A DNA stretch of 64,000 nucleotides from the NCBI GenBank assembly GCA_023425025.1, contig JAFADG010000061.1, positions 1 through 64,000 on the forward strand, read 5' to 3'. The notes under the pieces were generated by a model that saw only the letters and a program-made list of their open reading frames with translations, was not told where the DNA came from and searched no databases. Below are positions 42,873 to 51,017 of this stretch, piece after piece. The stretch comes from Bacillota bacterium. Lineage in GTDB: Bacteria > Bacillota > Clostridia > Christensenellales > Aristaeellaceae. Each line of letters starts with the position of its first letter. The stretch's first letter is position 1. A program made the position numbers and the translations under genes.

Positions 42873-43187
42873 TCTTCCCCTTGGGAAATAATAGCAGGTG
42901 CATTTGAATTTGTCAATATACGGGTATAAATTTTATCTGCCAAATAGGTATTCAATCTTTACCTTTATTTTGAATAGAAACTATTGGTATTCATATCAAT
43001 CTACATTTTAATATAACAAATTATTTGAACTTCTTGAACTGTCATATAGACTCTGTTAAAATCAACAAGTCGGGTGCCTTTCAAGTATGCACCTGCGGGT
43101 TGAAATAAAATCTAGGTCAGATGGGAATTTCCTATCTTGGCAGATACAGGCAGGCGTAAGCCTGCTTGGTCTGTTTTTGCTACATTT

Positions 43188-43222
43188 AAGAGCTCCTCCC
43201 CATATTCTGGAGAGGAGCTCTT
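43188..43222. terminator. Hairpin after gltX
   Basis: AAGAGCTCCTC and GAGGAGCTCTT are perfect 11-base arms ending two bases from the gltX stop. A second hairpin (GCAGGC/GCCTGC, then a T run on the plus strand) lies at 43149-43178. Confidence 0.55.
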
Positions 43223-43223
43223 C

Positions 43224-44675
43224 TTATTGAACCTTTTCCAACCTCTTGATCCCATCCTCCATCCTGCGCAAGGTCTCTTCCTTGCCCAGAAGGTACGCGA
43301 TCTCAATGGCCCCACCGGGGGTGTTCGCCTGGCCGCTGATGGCAATTCGAAGCGGCCACAATACCGCACCGTTCTTTTTTCCGCTTTCCGCGATAGCCGC
43401 CATCACCGCCTCGTGGATGGAAGCCTCCGTCCAGTCGGTAACCGCCTCCAGTACGGGTTTCATCATTTGCAGGGCGTCCAGGGAGACAGGTACATCCGTC
43501 TTCATCTTTTTGTGGGTATAGATTTCCAGGTCATACTCCGGCAATTCTGCCAGGAACCGCACCATATCCGGCACGCGGTTAAACACCTCGGTGCGCCCCT
43601 GCATCAGCTCCGCCAGGCGCCTGTAGTCCATGCCCCTGCCGGCCAGCACCTGGTCAAACCAGGGGGTAACCATCTGCACATACGCATCAAAATCCATCTT
43701 GCGGATATACTCGCTGTTGAACCAAGTGAGCTTCTCCATGTTGAAGATGGCCGGGGCCTTGTTAAGCCCCTTCAAGTCAAAGACCTCCACCAGCTCTTGC
43801 AGGGTGAAAAACTCCCGGTCGTCCCCCGGGCTCCAGCCCAGCAGCGCAATGAAGTTGATGATGGCCTCCTTCACATAGCCCATGCCCAGCAAATCCTCAA
43901 AGGAAGGATCGCCATGGCGCTTGGAGAGCTTGCGGGTGGCATCCTTCATCACCACGGGCAGATGCACATAGGTGGGCTTCTCCCAGCCGAAGGCCTCGTA
44001 CAGCAGGTTGTACTTGGGCGTGGAGGAAAGATACTCCGTGCCCCGCATCACATGGGTGATGCCCATCAGGTGATCATCGATGACGTTGGCAAAGTTGTAG
44101 GTGGGCAGCCCGTCAGCCTTGATGAGCACGTTGTCATCCAGCGTGTCGCAGGGGGCCTCCACATGGCCGAACAGCTCATCGTCAAAGGAGGCGGTGCCTG
44201 TCAGCGGAATATTTTGTCGGATGACGCAGGGCTCGCCGGATGCCATGCGCGCTTTGGCCTCTTCACGGCCAAGGTGCAGGCACTTCTTGTCATACTTGAA
44301 GGTCTCGCCTTTGGCCTGGGCCGCCGCCCGGCGCTCGTCCAACTCTTCCTTGGTGCAAAAGCAGGGATACGCCGCGCCCTTTTCGATCAGCTCCATGGCA
44401 TAGGGCAAGTACGTATGCTTGCGCTGGGTCTGAATGTACGGGCCGTAGTTGCCGCCCACATCCGGCCCCTCGTCGTAGAAAAGGCCAGCGGCCCGCATGG
44501 ACTTGAAGATCAGCTCCACCGCGCCGGGAACCTCCCGCTCCTGGTCGGTATCCTCAATGCGCAGTATGAAAGTACCGTTGTTCTTCCTGGCATACAAATA
44601 CGTGTAAAGCGCCGTTCTTAACCCGCCCAGGTGCAGATACCCGGTAGGGCTCGGCGCGAAGCGCGTACGAACCAT
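43224..44675 (-). CDS. gltX: Glutamyl-tRNA synthetase
   Basis: 483 residues, normal length. It charges tRNA-Glu. The class I signatures are FAPSPTGYLHLGGLRTALYT (HIGH type) near residue 10 and RKLSKRHGDPSFED (KMSKS type) near residue 240. FILRIEDTDQERE and DGLPTYNFANVIDDHLMGIT are also typical. The ATG at 44675 follows AAAGGAG. A hairpin (GCAGGGGC/GCCCCTGC) stands about 30 bases upstream, and the five-hairpin element lies between it and glnS. Confidence 0.97.
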   Translation of the reverse strand: MVRTRFAPSPTGYLHLGGLRTALYTYLYARKNNGTFILRIEDTDQEREVPGAVELIFKSMRAAGLFYDEGPDVGGNYGPYIQTQRKHTYLPYAMELIEKGAAYPCFCTKEELDERRAAAQAKGETFKYDKKCLHLGREEAKARMASGEPCVIRQNIPLTGTASFDDELFGHVEAPCDTLDDNVLIKADGLPTYNFANVIDDHLMGITHVMRGTEYLSSTPKYNLLYEAFGWEKPTYVHLPVVMKDATRKLSKRHGDPSFEDLLGMGYVKEAIINFIALLGWSPGDDREFFTLQELVEVFDLKGLNKAPAIFNMEKLTWFNSEYIRKMDFDAYVQMVTPWFDQVLAGRGMDYRRLAELMQGRTEVFNRVPDMVRFLAELPEYDLEIYTHKKMKTDVPVSLDALQMMKPVLEAVTDWTEASIHEAVMAAIAESGKKNGAVLWPLRIAISGQANTPGGAIEIAYLLGKEETLRRMEDGIKRLEKVQ

Positions 44676-44762
44676 ATTGCTCCTTTCTGCAGGGGCGCTG
44701 CCCCTGCACAACCCCGCCAAAGGATTTCATCCTTTGGAATCCTACATATAAAAACAAATTTT

Positions 44763-44964
44763 CAGGGATGTATGAAGGGGTGAAACCCCTTCATTTAAAA
44801 TCGTATCGGCCAGCTTTGCCGGCCGGGCGGGTGCTTGCGAAGCAAGCTTTCATTACACGATTTCCCGGCCGTATGACCAACGCCGGCCAAGCGTAGCGCA
44901 GGACGGTGCTGGTCATACAGGGAAATCGTGCAACCTCGATAAAATGGCAGAGCCATTTTATCGA
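44763..44964 (-). other. Five-hairpin structured intergenic element, copy B
   Basis: Read on the minus strand it begins at the glnS stop codon. It has CGATAAAATGG/CCATTTTATCG; CGATTTCCC/GGGAAATCG with an inner GTATGACC/GGTCATAC and a conserved GGCC bulge; GCTTGC/GCAAGC; GGCCGGC/GCTGGCC with an AAA loop; and TGAAGGGG/CCCCTTCA. The linkers CCCGCCCG, CGATACGATT and TCCCTG match copy A between secA and prfB. Paired base changes preserve all five stems. Confidence 0.6.
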
Positions 44965-46664
44965 TTTGCTTTCGCCCAACTATCCTTGAGCGTTACGGTG
45001 CGGTTGTAAACAGGCCTGCCGGCGGCGGAATCGCTGTCCTTGCAGAAATAGCCCAGGCGCAGGAACTGGAACGTGGCGCCGGCTTCGGCGCTGTCCAGGG
45101 CCGGTTCGGCAAAACCCCTTGCCTCCACCAGGCTGTTTTTGTTCAGGCGGCTAATGAAATCCTTCTTGGCGGGCGAAGCCTTTTCGCCGGCCTCGTCGTC
45201 TTCTTCCTCCTGGTCGTTTTCATCGGCCAGCAGGGGCTCATACAGCCTGGCTGTAACAGGCACGGCATCGGCGGCGTTCACCCAGTGGAGCGTGCCCTTC
45301 ACCTTGCGGGAAGCGCCTTCGCTGCCGCTGCGGCTGTCCAGGTCCACAGTGCAGCGCAGTTCGACCACTTTGCCGTCTTCGTCTTTTACAAATTCATCGC
45401 AGCGGATGATATACGCGCCCTTTAAGCGCACCTCGCCGCCGGGGAAGAGGCGGAAGAACTTTTTCACCGGTTCTTCCATAAAGTCATCCTGCTCAATATA
45501 CAGTTCACGGCCGAAGGAAACCGGACGCGTGCCCAATTCCGGATGCTCCGGATGATTTTCCATCTCCACGTCTTCCGTTTTGCCTTCGGGCCAGTTTGTC
45601 AATACAACCTTCAGGGGATTCAGCACGGCCATGGCCCGCAGCGCCTTTTCGCCCAGGTCCTCGCGAACGCAGTGCTCCAGGAAGGCAAAATCCACCGTGC
45701 TGTTGGCCTTGTTGACGCCCACCCGGTCAATGAAATCCCGGATGGCGGCGGCGGTATACCCCCTCCGGCGCATGGCGCACAGGGTGGGCATGCGGGGATC
45801 GTCCCAGCCGGACACAAAGCCTTCCTCCACCAGCTGGCGCAGGTACCGCTTGCTCATGATGGTGCGGGTAATGTTCAGGCGGGCAAACTCAATCTGCCGG
45901 GGACGGCTGGGCAGCAGGTGGGCCGATTTTTCCACCACCCAGTCGTACAGGGGCCTGTGGTCCTCATACTCCAGGGAGCACAGGGAGTGGGTAATCCCCT
46001 CCAGCGCGTCTCCGATGGGGTGGGAGTAATCGTACATGGGGTAAATGCACCATTCCTTGCCGGTGCGGTGATGTTCCTTGTACAGGATGCGGTACATGGC
46101 CGGGTCCCGCATGTTGATGTTGGGGGAGGCCATGTCGATCTTTGCCCGTAGGATATACCGGCCTTCAGGGAAATCCCCGGCCCGCATGCGGCGGAACAGG
46201 TCCAGGCTTTCTTCCGCGGGCCGGTCGCGCCAGGGGGAGTTTTTGCCGGGGGACGTCAACGTGCCGCGGTATTCCCGCATCTGCTCCTGGGTCAACTCAT
46301 CCACATAGGCCAGGCCGCGCTTGATCCAGTCCTCGGCGATCTCATAGCATTTTTCATAGTAGTCGCTGGCGAAGAACAGGCCGCCTCTCCATTCAAAGCC
46401 CAGCCAATGGATGTCGGCCATGATGCCGTCCACATATTCCGTTTCTTCCTTGGCCGGATTCGTATCATCAAAGCGAAGGTTGCACAGGCCGTTATACTTT
46501 TCGGCGGTGCCGAAATCCGCCACCAGCGCCTTGCAGTGGCCAATGTGCAAATAGCCGTTGGGTTCGGGAGGGAAACGGGTGTGGACACGCTGGTAACGTC
46601 CTACCGCCAGATCTTGGTCGATAGCGTCCCAGATGAAGTTTGAACGTGCCGCTTCGTTTTCCAT
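44958..46664 (-). CDS. glnS: Glutaminyl-tRNA synthetase
   Basis: 568 residues. It charges tRNA-Gln directly. PPEPNGYLHIGHCKALVADF (HIGH) lies near residue 30, IMSKRYLRQLVEEG (KMSKS type) near 255, and GWDDPRMPTLCAMRRRGYTA is specific to GlnRS. The C-terminal anticodon-binding part contains an acidic insert (ENDQEEEDDEAGEKASPAKK). The ATG at 46664 follows GGGAGGT. A strong promoter lies at 46731-46759. Many Clostridia lack GlnRS and use transamidation, so its presence is worth recording. Confidence 0.97.
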   Translation of the reverse strand: MENEAARSNFIWDAIDQDLAVGRYQRVHTRFPPEPNGYLHIGHCKALVADFGTAEKYNGLCNLRFDDTNPAKEETEYVDGIMADIHWLGFEWRGGLFFASDYYEKCYEIAEDWIKRGLAYVDELTQEQMREYRGTLTSPGKNSPWRDRPAEESLDLFRRMRAGDFPEGRYILRAKIDMASPNINMRDPAMYRILYKEHHRTGKEWCIYPMYDYSHPIGDALEGITHSLCSLEYEDHRPLYDWVVEKSAHLLPSRPRQIEFARLNITRTIMSKRYLRQLVEEGFVSGWDDPRMPTLCAMRRRGYTAAAIRDFIDRVGVNKANSTVDFAFLEHCVREDLGEKALRAMAVLNPLKVVLTNWPEGKTEDVEMENHPEHPELGTRPVSFGRELYIEQDDFMEEPVKKFFRLFPGGEVRLKGAYIIRCDEFVKDEDGKVVELRCTVDLDSRSGSEGASRKVKGTLHWVNAADAVPVTARLYEPLLADENDQEEEDDEAGEKASPAKKDFISRLNKNSLVEARGFAEPALDSAEAGATFQFLRLGYFCKDSDSAAGRPVYNRTVTLKDSWAKANR

Positions 46665-46730
46665 AAAATTACCTCCCGTTTTCATATTTTGTTCTTTTTG
46701 TGTTTTTCCAAGGAATTGGGGCATTGCATC

Positions 46731-46759
46731 ATTATATCCGCACTTGGCTTAAAATACAA
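46731..46759 (-). promoter_or_regulatory. glnS promoter
   Basis: Minus-strand TTGTAT, 17-base spacer, TATAAT, 67 bases before the glnS start. Confidence 0.75.
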
Positions 46760-46951
46760 TACAGGCCGGCGCTTTTCCAGTGTCACAGGTGAAATTTTTG
46801 ACAGAAGAGTGCCGCCCAGCTTTTTACAGGAATTTCTTCTCCATTCCTTTCCTGTTCCTGCCATTTTATTGCGGTATGCTTGCGTTGTGATAAAAAACTT
46901 CTCACACGCAGGGGGTACGCTGGCAACGAAAAAAAAACAGGAGGACTGACT

Positions 46952-48424
46952 ATGAAGAAGCTTCTTTCCCTTCTTCTGGCACTGGCCATGGTGTTGGCCA
47001 TGTGCGTTTCCGCCGTTGCGGAAACTGCCGCCAAGGCCCCCAAGTACGTGTTCATGTTCATCGGCGACGGCCAGGGCTCCCCGCAGATCACCGCTGCCCA
47101 ATACTATGTGGGCACCCTTGAAAATCCCGACGCCGCCATGCCCACCCCGGCCCAGCTCTCCTTCACCGGCTTTAACAACATTGGCCTGATCACCACCTAC
47201 GACGCCAGCTCCTTCTGCCCCGACTCCGCCTCCACCGCCACCTCCATGGCCAGCGGTGAGAAGACGCTGTCCGGCGTGGTCAACTACAATGTGGACAAGA
47301 CCGAGTCCTTCAAGCTCATTACCGAATACGCCAAGGAATCCGGCAAAAAGGTCGGCGTCATTACCAGCGTATCCCTGGATCACGCCACCCCCGCCGCGTA
47401 CTATGCCAAGGTTCCCAGCCGCAGCCAGTACTACGATATCGCCGTGCAGGGCCTTTCCGGCACCACGTTGGATTTCCTGGCCGGCGGCGCCTTCCTGCAG
47501 CCCAAGGGCAAGGACGGCGACCAGCAGGATTTGATGGAAATCGCGGCGCAAAACGGCTGGACGATTGCACGCACTGCGGAAGAAATCCGCGCCATCAGCA
47601 AGGATTCCGGCCGCGTACTGGCCATGGTGGACGACGTGGACGGCGCCCAGGCCATGCAGTATGAAATCGACCGCAACTACATGAACGCCAATGGCAGCGA
47701 TTCCCTTTCCCTGGCGGAAATCGTCAAGGCCGGCATCGCGGACCTTACTAACGACAACGGCTTCTTCCTGATGACCGAAGGCGGCAAGATCGACTGGACT
47801 TGCCACGCCAACGATGCCATCACCTCCATCTATGACACCATCGCCTTCTCCGACGCGGTGCAGGTGGCCATCGATTTTGCGGCCGGGCATCCCGAAGAGA
47901 CGCTGATCATCGTCACCGGCGACCACGAGACCGGCGGCATGACCATCGGCTTCGCGGCCACGGCTTATGAAACCCACTTCGCCTACCTGCAAAACGCCAA
48001 GGTTTCCTATCAGGAGTTTGACAAGGTCATCGCCGATATGCGCGCCAACAAGGCGACCTTTGAAGACGCCCTCAAAGCCATCGAAGAATACTACGGCCTG
48101 ACCACGACCGCCGAACAGCCCCTCACGCTCAACGAAGGGGACCTTGCCTCCCTGAAGGCGGCGTTCGAACTGAGCATGACCGAAAAGGCTGACCGCAAGC
48201 TGGGCGACGCGGAAGCCCTGGCCTACGGCGGCTACGAGCCCCTGTCCATCACCGTCACCCACATCTTCAACAACAAGGCCGGCATCGCCTACACCTCCTA
48301 TGCCCACACCGGCCTGCAGCTTCCCGTATACGCCCAAGGCGCCGGCGCCAGCCTCTTTGGCGGCCAGTATGATAATACGCAGATCTTTACAAAGACCATG
48401 GAAGCCATGGGCCTGAAAAAGTAA
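46952..48424 (+). CDS. Secreted alkaline phosphatase
   Basis: 490 residues. A signal peptide (KKLLSLLLALAMVLAMCVSA) precedes the phosphatase domain. FMFIGDGQG carries the first metal-binding Asp, and DSASTATSMASGEKT holds the catalytic serine (near residue 92). The later metal ligands lie in MTEGGKIDWTCHANDA and IVTGDHETGGMTIGF. It frees phosphate from esters outside the cell. The start follows CAGGAGGA. No clear Pho box could be found upstream. A terminator follows the gene. Confidence 0.93.
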   Translation: MKKLLSLLLALAMVLAMCVSAVAETAAKAPKYVFMFIGDGQGSPQITAAQYYVGTLENPDAAMPTPAQLSFTGFNNIGLITTYDASSFCPDSASTATSMASGEKTLSGVVNYNVDKTESFKLITEYAKESGKKVGVITSVSLDHATPAAYYAKVPSRSQYYDIAVQGLSGTTLDFLAGGAFLQPKGKDGDQQDLMEIAAQNGWTIARTAEEIRAISKDSGRVLAMVDDVDGAQAMQYEIDRNYMNANGSDSLSLAEIVKAGIADLTNDNGFFLMTEGGKIDWTCHANDAITSIYDTIAFSDAVQVAIDFAAGHPEETLIIVTGDHETGGMTIGFAATAYETHFAYLQNAKVSYQEFDKVIADMRANKATFEDALKAIEEYYGLTTTAEQPLTLNEGDLASLKAAFELSMTEKADRKLGDAEALAYGGYEPLSITVTHIFNNKAGIAYTSYAHTGLQLPVYAQGAGASLFGGQYDNTQIFTKTMEAMGLKK

Positions 48425-48433
48425 CTCCCCACT

Positions 48434-48480
48434 AAAAAAGGCCGTCCCTGCAGGAATGGTTTTCCCGGGGGCGGCCTTTT
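48434..48480 (+). terminator. Terminator after the alkaline phosphatase gene
   Basis: AAAAGGCCGTCCC and GGGGGCGGCCTTTT arms, with a 20-base loop, ten bases after the stop. Confidence 0.75.
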
Positions 48481-48524
48481 GCCATGGTGATGGAATTTCC
48501 TTGTGAAAGGAAGCGCAATAGCCT

Positions 48525-49715
48525 ATGAGCATCTTCCCGCTGCCCAAAGGGCCTCATGACCCTTCCCACGACATTGCGCACAAGGTACAAAAGCGAAACA
48601 GAAAGCGGAACTGGATTTTCTGTATCGTGATGGGCCTTTTGTGCGTGCTGCTGTATTTTATGCCGACGCCCTACCCGGAAAGGGTCCCCGCCAACGCCAC
48701 GCGGGAGAAGGTGCGCATTTTGTCGGTGGACAACAGCCAGCTGGCGCCGCTGGGCATCGTCTATTCCGGCACGCAGGAGGCGGAGGTGGAGGTGCTGACA
48801 GGCGCCTGCAAGGGGGATACCCTGACCGCCGTCAATCACCTGAATGCCTCGCTGGACAGGGATAAACTGTTCGCGGCGGGCGATACGGCGCTGTGCGTCA
48901 TTCACGCGGAAAACGGCAAAGCCTCCTACGCCACGCTGATCGACCACTACCGCATGGATACCCAGGGGCTTTTGTTCCTTTTGTTTTTTATCTTCCTGGT
49001 GGTGTTCGGCGGCGTTTCCGGGCTGGGCACCTTTATCTCCCTGGCAGCCAGCATACTCGTCATCTGGAAAATACTCATCCCGCTGCTGCTCATGGGCTGG
49101 CCGCCCATTTTGTCCGCGCTGCTTGTGGTTTTGCTGCTGTCCGCCGTCATTATGTATTTGGTTGGCGGGCTGACAAAGATGGCGACGGTGGCGCTGCTGG
49201 GCTCCTTGCTGGGCACCGGCCTCACCTGCCTGCTGGCGGTGATATTTGGCAACGCGCTGAAGCTGGACGGCGGCGATATCCCCTATGTGGTACCGCTTCT
49301 ATCACAAGCGGGCCTGCGGCTCAACATCCGCGATCTGTTCTTCTGCATGGTCTTCCTGGGCAGCTCCGGCGCGCTGATGGACCTGGCCATGGATATGTCC
49401 GCGGCCATTCATGAGGTGCAGCTGCACCACCCGCAAATCACCCGCGGCGAGTTGGTCAAAAGCGGATTCCGGGTCGGCCGCAGCGTAACCGGCACCATGA
49501 CCACCACGCTGATGCTGGCCTATTCCGGCAGCTACCTTTCCATGCTGATGTATTTTGCCGGCCAGGGCACCCCCATTGTTGACCTGATCAACTACAAATT
49601 CATTGCCACGCAGATACTCAACACGCTGGTCGGGGTCTTCGGGCTGGTGACGGTGGCGCCTTTCACCGCCGTTGTCGCGGGCTTTCTGTTCGTGCCAAAA
49701 AAAAGCCGGGCATAG
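48525..49715 (+). CDS. YibE/F-family membrane protein
   Basis: 396 residues. An N-terminal helix (WIFCIVMGLLCVLLYFM) is followed by an extracytoplasmic domain of about 100 residues and then seven or so helices. The conserved LRLNIRDLFFCMVFLGSSGA and LMDLAMDMSAAIHEV match YibE/F proteins, membrane proteins of unknown function. An AAGGAAG ribosome site precedes the ATG. It lies 100 bases after the alkaline phosphatase gene, separated by a terminator. Confidence 0.88.
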   Translation: MSIFPLPKGPHDPSHDIAHKVQKRNRKRNWIFCIVMGLLCVLLYFMPTPYPERVPANATREKVRILSVDNSQLAPLGIVYSGTQEAEVEVLTGACKGDTLTAVNHLNASLDRDKLFAAGDTALCVIHAENGKASYATLIDHYRMDTQGLLFLLFFIFLVVFGGVSGLGTFISLAASILVIWKILIPLLLMGWPPILSALLVVLLLSAVIMYLVGGLTKMATVALLGSLLGTGLTCLLAVIFGNALKLDGGDIPYVVPLLSQAGLRLNIRDLFFCMVFLGSSGALMDLAMDMSAAIHEVQLHHPQITRGELVKSGFRVGRSVTGTMTTTLMLAYSGSYLSMLMYFAGQGTPIVDLINYKFIATQILNTLVGVFGLVTVAPFTAVVAGFLFVPKKSRA

Positions 49716-49801
49716 CTTTTATCGGCTTGCTGAAGCCTTTGCCCGCTTTGTTTTCAGAATGTTTTTTACATTCATACAATGTGTGTACCTGCCAACGCTG
49801 C

Positions 49802-49830
49802 TTGACAATACGGCCAAACATGGATACAAT
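49802..49830 (+). promoter_or_regulatory. Promoter of the AraC-type regulator gene
   Basis: TTGACA, 17-base spacer, TACAAT. Confidence 0.8.
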
Positions 49831-49874
49831 GTTTAAAATGGTAAGGAATTCGCCATGTTTGGGGGATGAAGCAC

Positions 49875-50783
49875 ATGTCCTGCTATTTTTTTGGGGATGC
49901 GGAAACACTGCCTCCCATAACGCTTTCAGTTGAAGGCATACATGAGCCCGATCCGCTGGCGCAACGGACCGGCGTATGGATCCACGCGGCCGGCAGCGTC
50001 ATGCTGGAATCAGGCAAATATCCCATCGCGCCCCGGGACCAGTGGCGCTGGGTTGCCGCGGACAGCGGAAAGCTGGAGCTGACAAACAGCGACGGCTCTT
50101 CGCTTCTCTTTGCGGAGGGCGAATGCTGCGCCATTCCCCCGTCGTCAGACCAGGTTGTACTGGCCTCCACCGGGGAATCCCGCATTCTCTGGCTGGCGCT
50201 GGACGGGCCTCTCGCGCCCACCTTTCTGACCCGCATGGGCGTGTTGCTGCACACGCCCATCAAGCAGGGCACGCTGCCTTCCCAACTGTACCTGACCCGC
50301 CAAATCGTGCAGGTGATCGTACGCCACAGCGGCACCAGCGACGCGTCCTTCCAGCTGCAGCAATTGATGTGGGGTATGCTGGCTTCCCATTCCGGCCAGC
50401 CGGTGGCCATGGACGCCATGCTCTCCCACGAAATAGCCAAGGTGGTGGATGCTCTGCGCGCCAACCAGTACAGGGACAATTTTTCCCTGGCGGATATGGC
50501 GGCCGTCTCCCGCATGCCTATGGAGACCTTCCGCAAGCGCTTTGTGGCGGAGGTGGGCATGCCGCCCCTGGGATATCTGCTCTACTGCAAGATGGAGCGG
50601 GCCAAGGCCCTTTTGCAGGACCATTATTCCGTAAAGCAAGCCGGCGCCGAGGTCGGTATGCAAGACCCATACCATTTTTCCAAGCAATTCAAAAACATCG
50701 TGGGCATGAGCCCCTCCGCCTATGTCAAGCACGCGCTGGCGGACAGAGATCGGAAAGAGCGGAGCAAAGCCGCGAAAGAATGA
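49875..50783 (+). CDS. AraC-family transcriptional regulator
   Basis: 302 residues. An N-terminal cupin-like sensor (about 30-120: QWRWVAADSGKLELTNSDGS) is followed by the C-terminal double HTH (about 195-290): NFSLADMAAVSRMPMETFRK and EVGMQDPYHFSKQFKNIVGM, the AraC signature. It probably regulates sugar or stress genes; no obvious target lies next to it. An ATG at 49866 is also possible, but the GGGGG ribosome site then has no spacing, so 49875 is preferred. It is read from a near-consensus promoter at 49802-49830. Confidence 0.9.
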   Translation: MSCYFFGDAETLPPITLSVEGIHEPDPLAQRTGVWIHAAGSVMLESGKYPIAPRDQWRWVAADSGKLELTNSDGSSLLFAEGECCAIPPSSDQVVLASTGESRILWLALDGPLAPTFLTRMGVLLHTPIKQGTLPSQLYLTRQIVQVIVRHSGTSDASFQLQQLMWGMLASHSGQPVAMDAMLSHEIAKVVDALRANQYRDNFSLADMAAVSRMPMETFRKRFVAEVGMPPLGYLLYCKMERAKALLQDHYSVKQAGAEVGMQDPYHFSKQFKNIVGMSPSAYVKHALADRDRKERSKAAKE

Positions 50784-50839
50784 TATTACATGGTAGAAGG
50801 CGTTTTTGGGTGTTAATGTTTCCATTGGATACTCATGCG

Positions 50840-50935
50840 CCAAGCATCACGCCAAGTGAAACGTGTTCCAGAGGCTTCCCCTTTCAAGGGAAGCCTCTGT
50901 ATGCTTGCTGTGATCCCCTTTTCTGGACAGTATAA
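50840..50935. repeat. Family-2 palindromic repeat, internally deleted copy
   Basis: CAGAGGCTTCCC and GGGAAGCCTCTG are joined by CTTTCAA only. The flanks CAAGCATC on the left and GATCCC...GGACA on the right match those around the full copy at 5.5 kb, so about 90 internal bases are missing here. Confidence 0.65.
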
Positions 50936-50944
50936 AACATTAAA

Positions 50945-50983
50945 GTACAAGCGGCGGCAATTTGAAATTGTCGCCGCTTGTAT
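50945..50983. terminator. Bidirectional terminator
   Basis: TACAAGCGGCGGCAATTT and AAATTGTCGCCGCTTGTA are near-perfect inverted arms between convergent genes (AraC regulator and glycosyltransferase). Confidence 0.75.
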
Positions 50984-51017
50984 GCATTGTACTCTCCAAC
51001 GGAATTAACTTAAAAAA

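Larger units (their letters stand above)
42631..43223. other. AT-rich intergenic patch
   Basis: 593 bases without a credible gene. From about 42890 to 43110 it is strikingly A/T-rich. It holds the leader hairpin of the DUF3892 gene (42648-42665), an isolated plus-strand promoter (42755-42783) with a terminator about 50 bases beyond it, and hairpins near 43150 and 43190. Confidence 0.65.

Noticed and set aside
42813..42929. 38-codon frame from ATG 42813 in the AT-rich patch
   Set aside because: No ribosome site, and it runs through a strong terminator hairpin; a non-coding RNA explains the signals better.
46760..46951. Pho box upstream of the alkaline phosphatase
   Set aside because: TTGACA and TTTACA words occur but not as regularly spaced repeats at a convincing promoter.
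46682..48547. 621-codon minus-strand frame opposite the alkaline phosphatase
   Set aside because: The phosphatase on the plus strand has all catalytic motifs and a signal peptide; the antisense frame is glycine/valine-rich shadow sequence.
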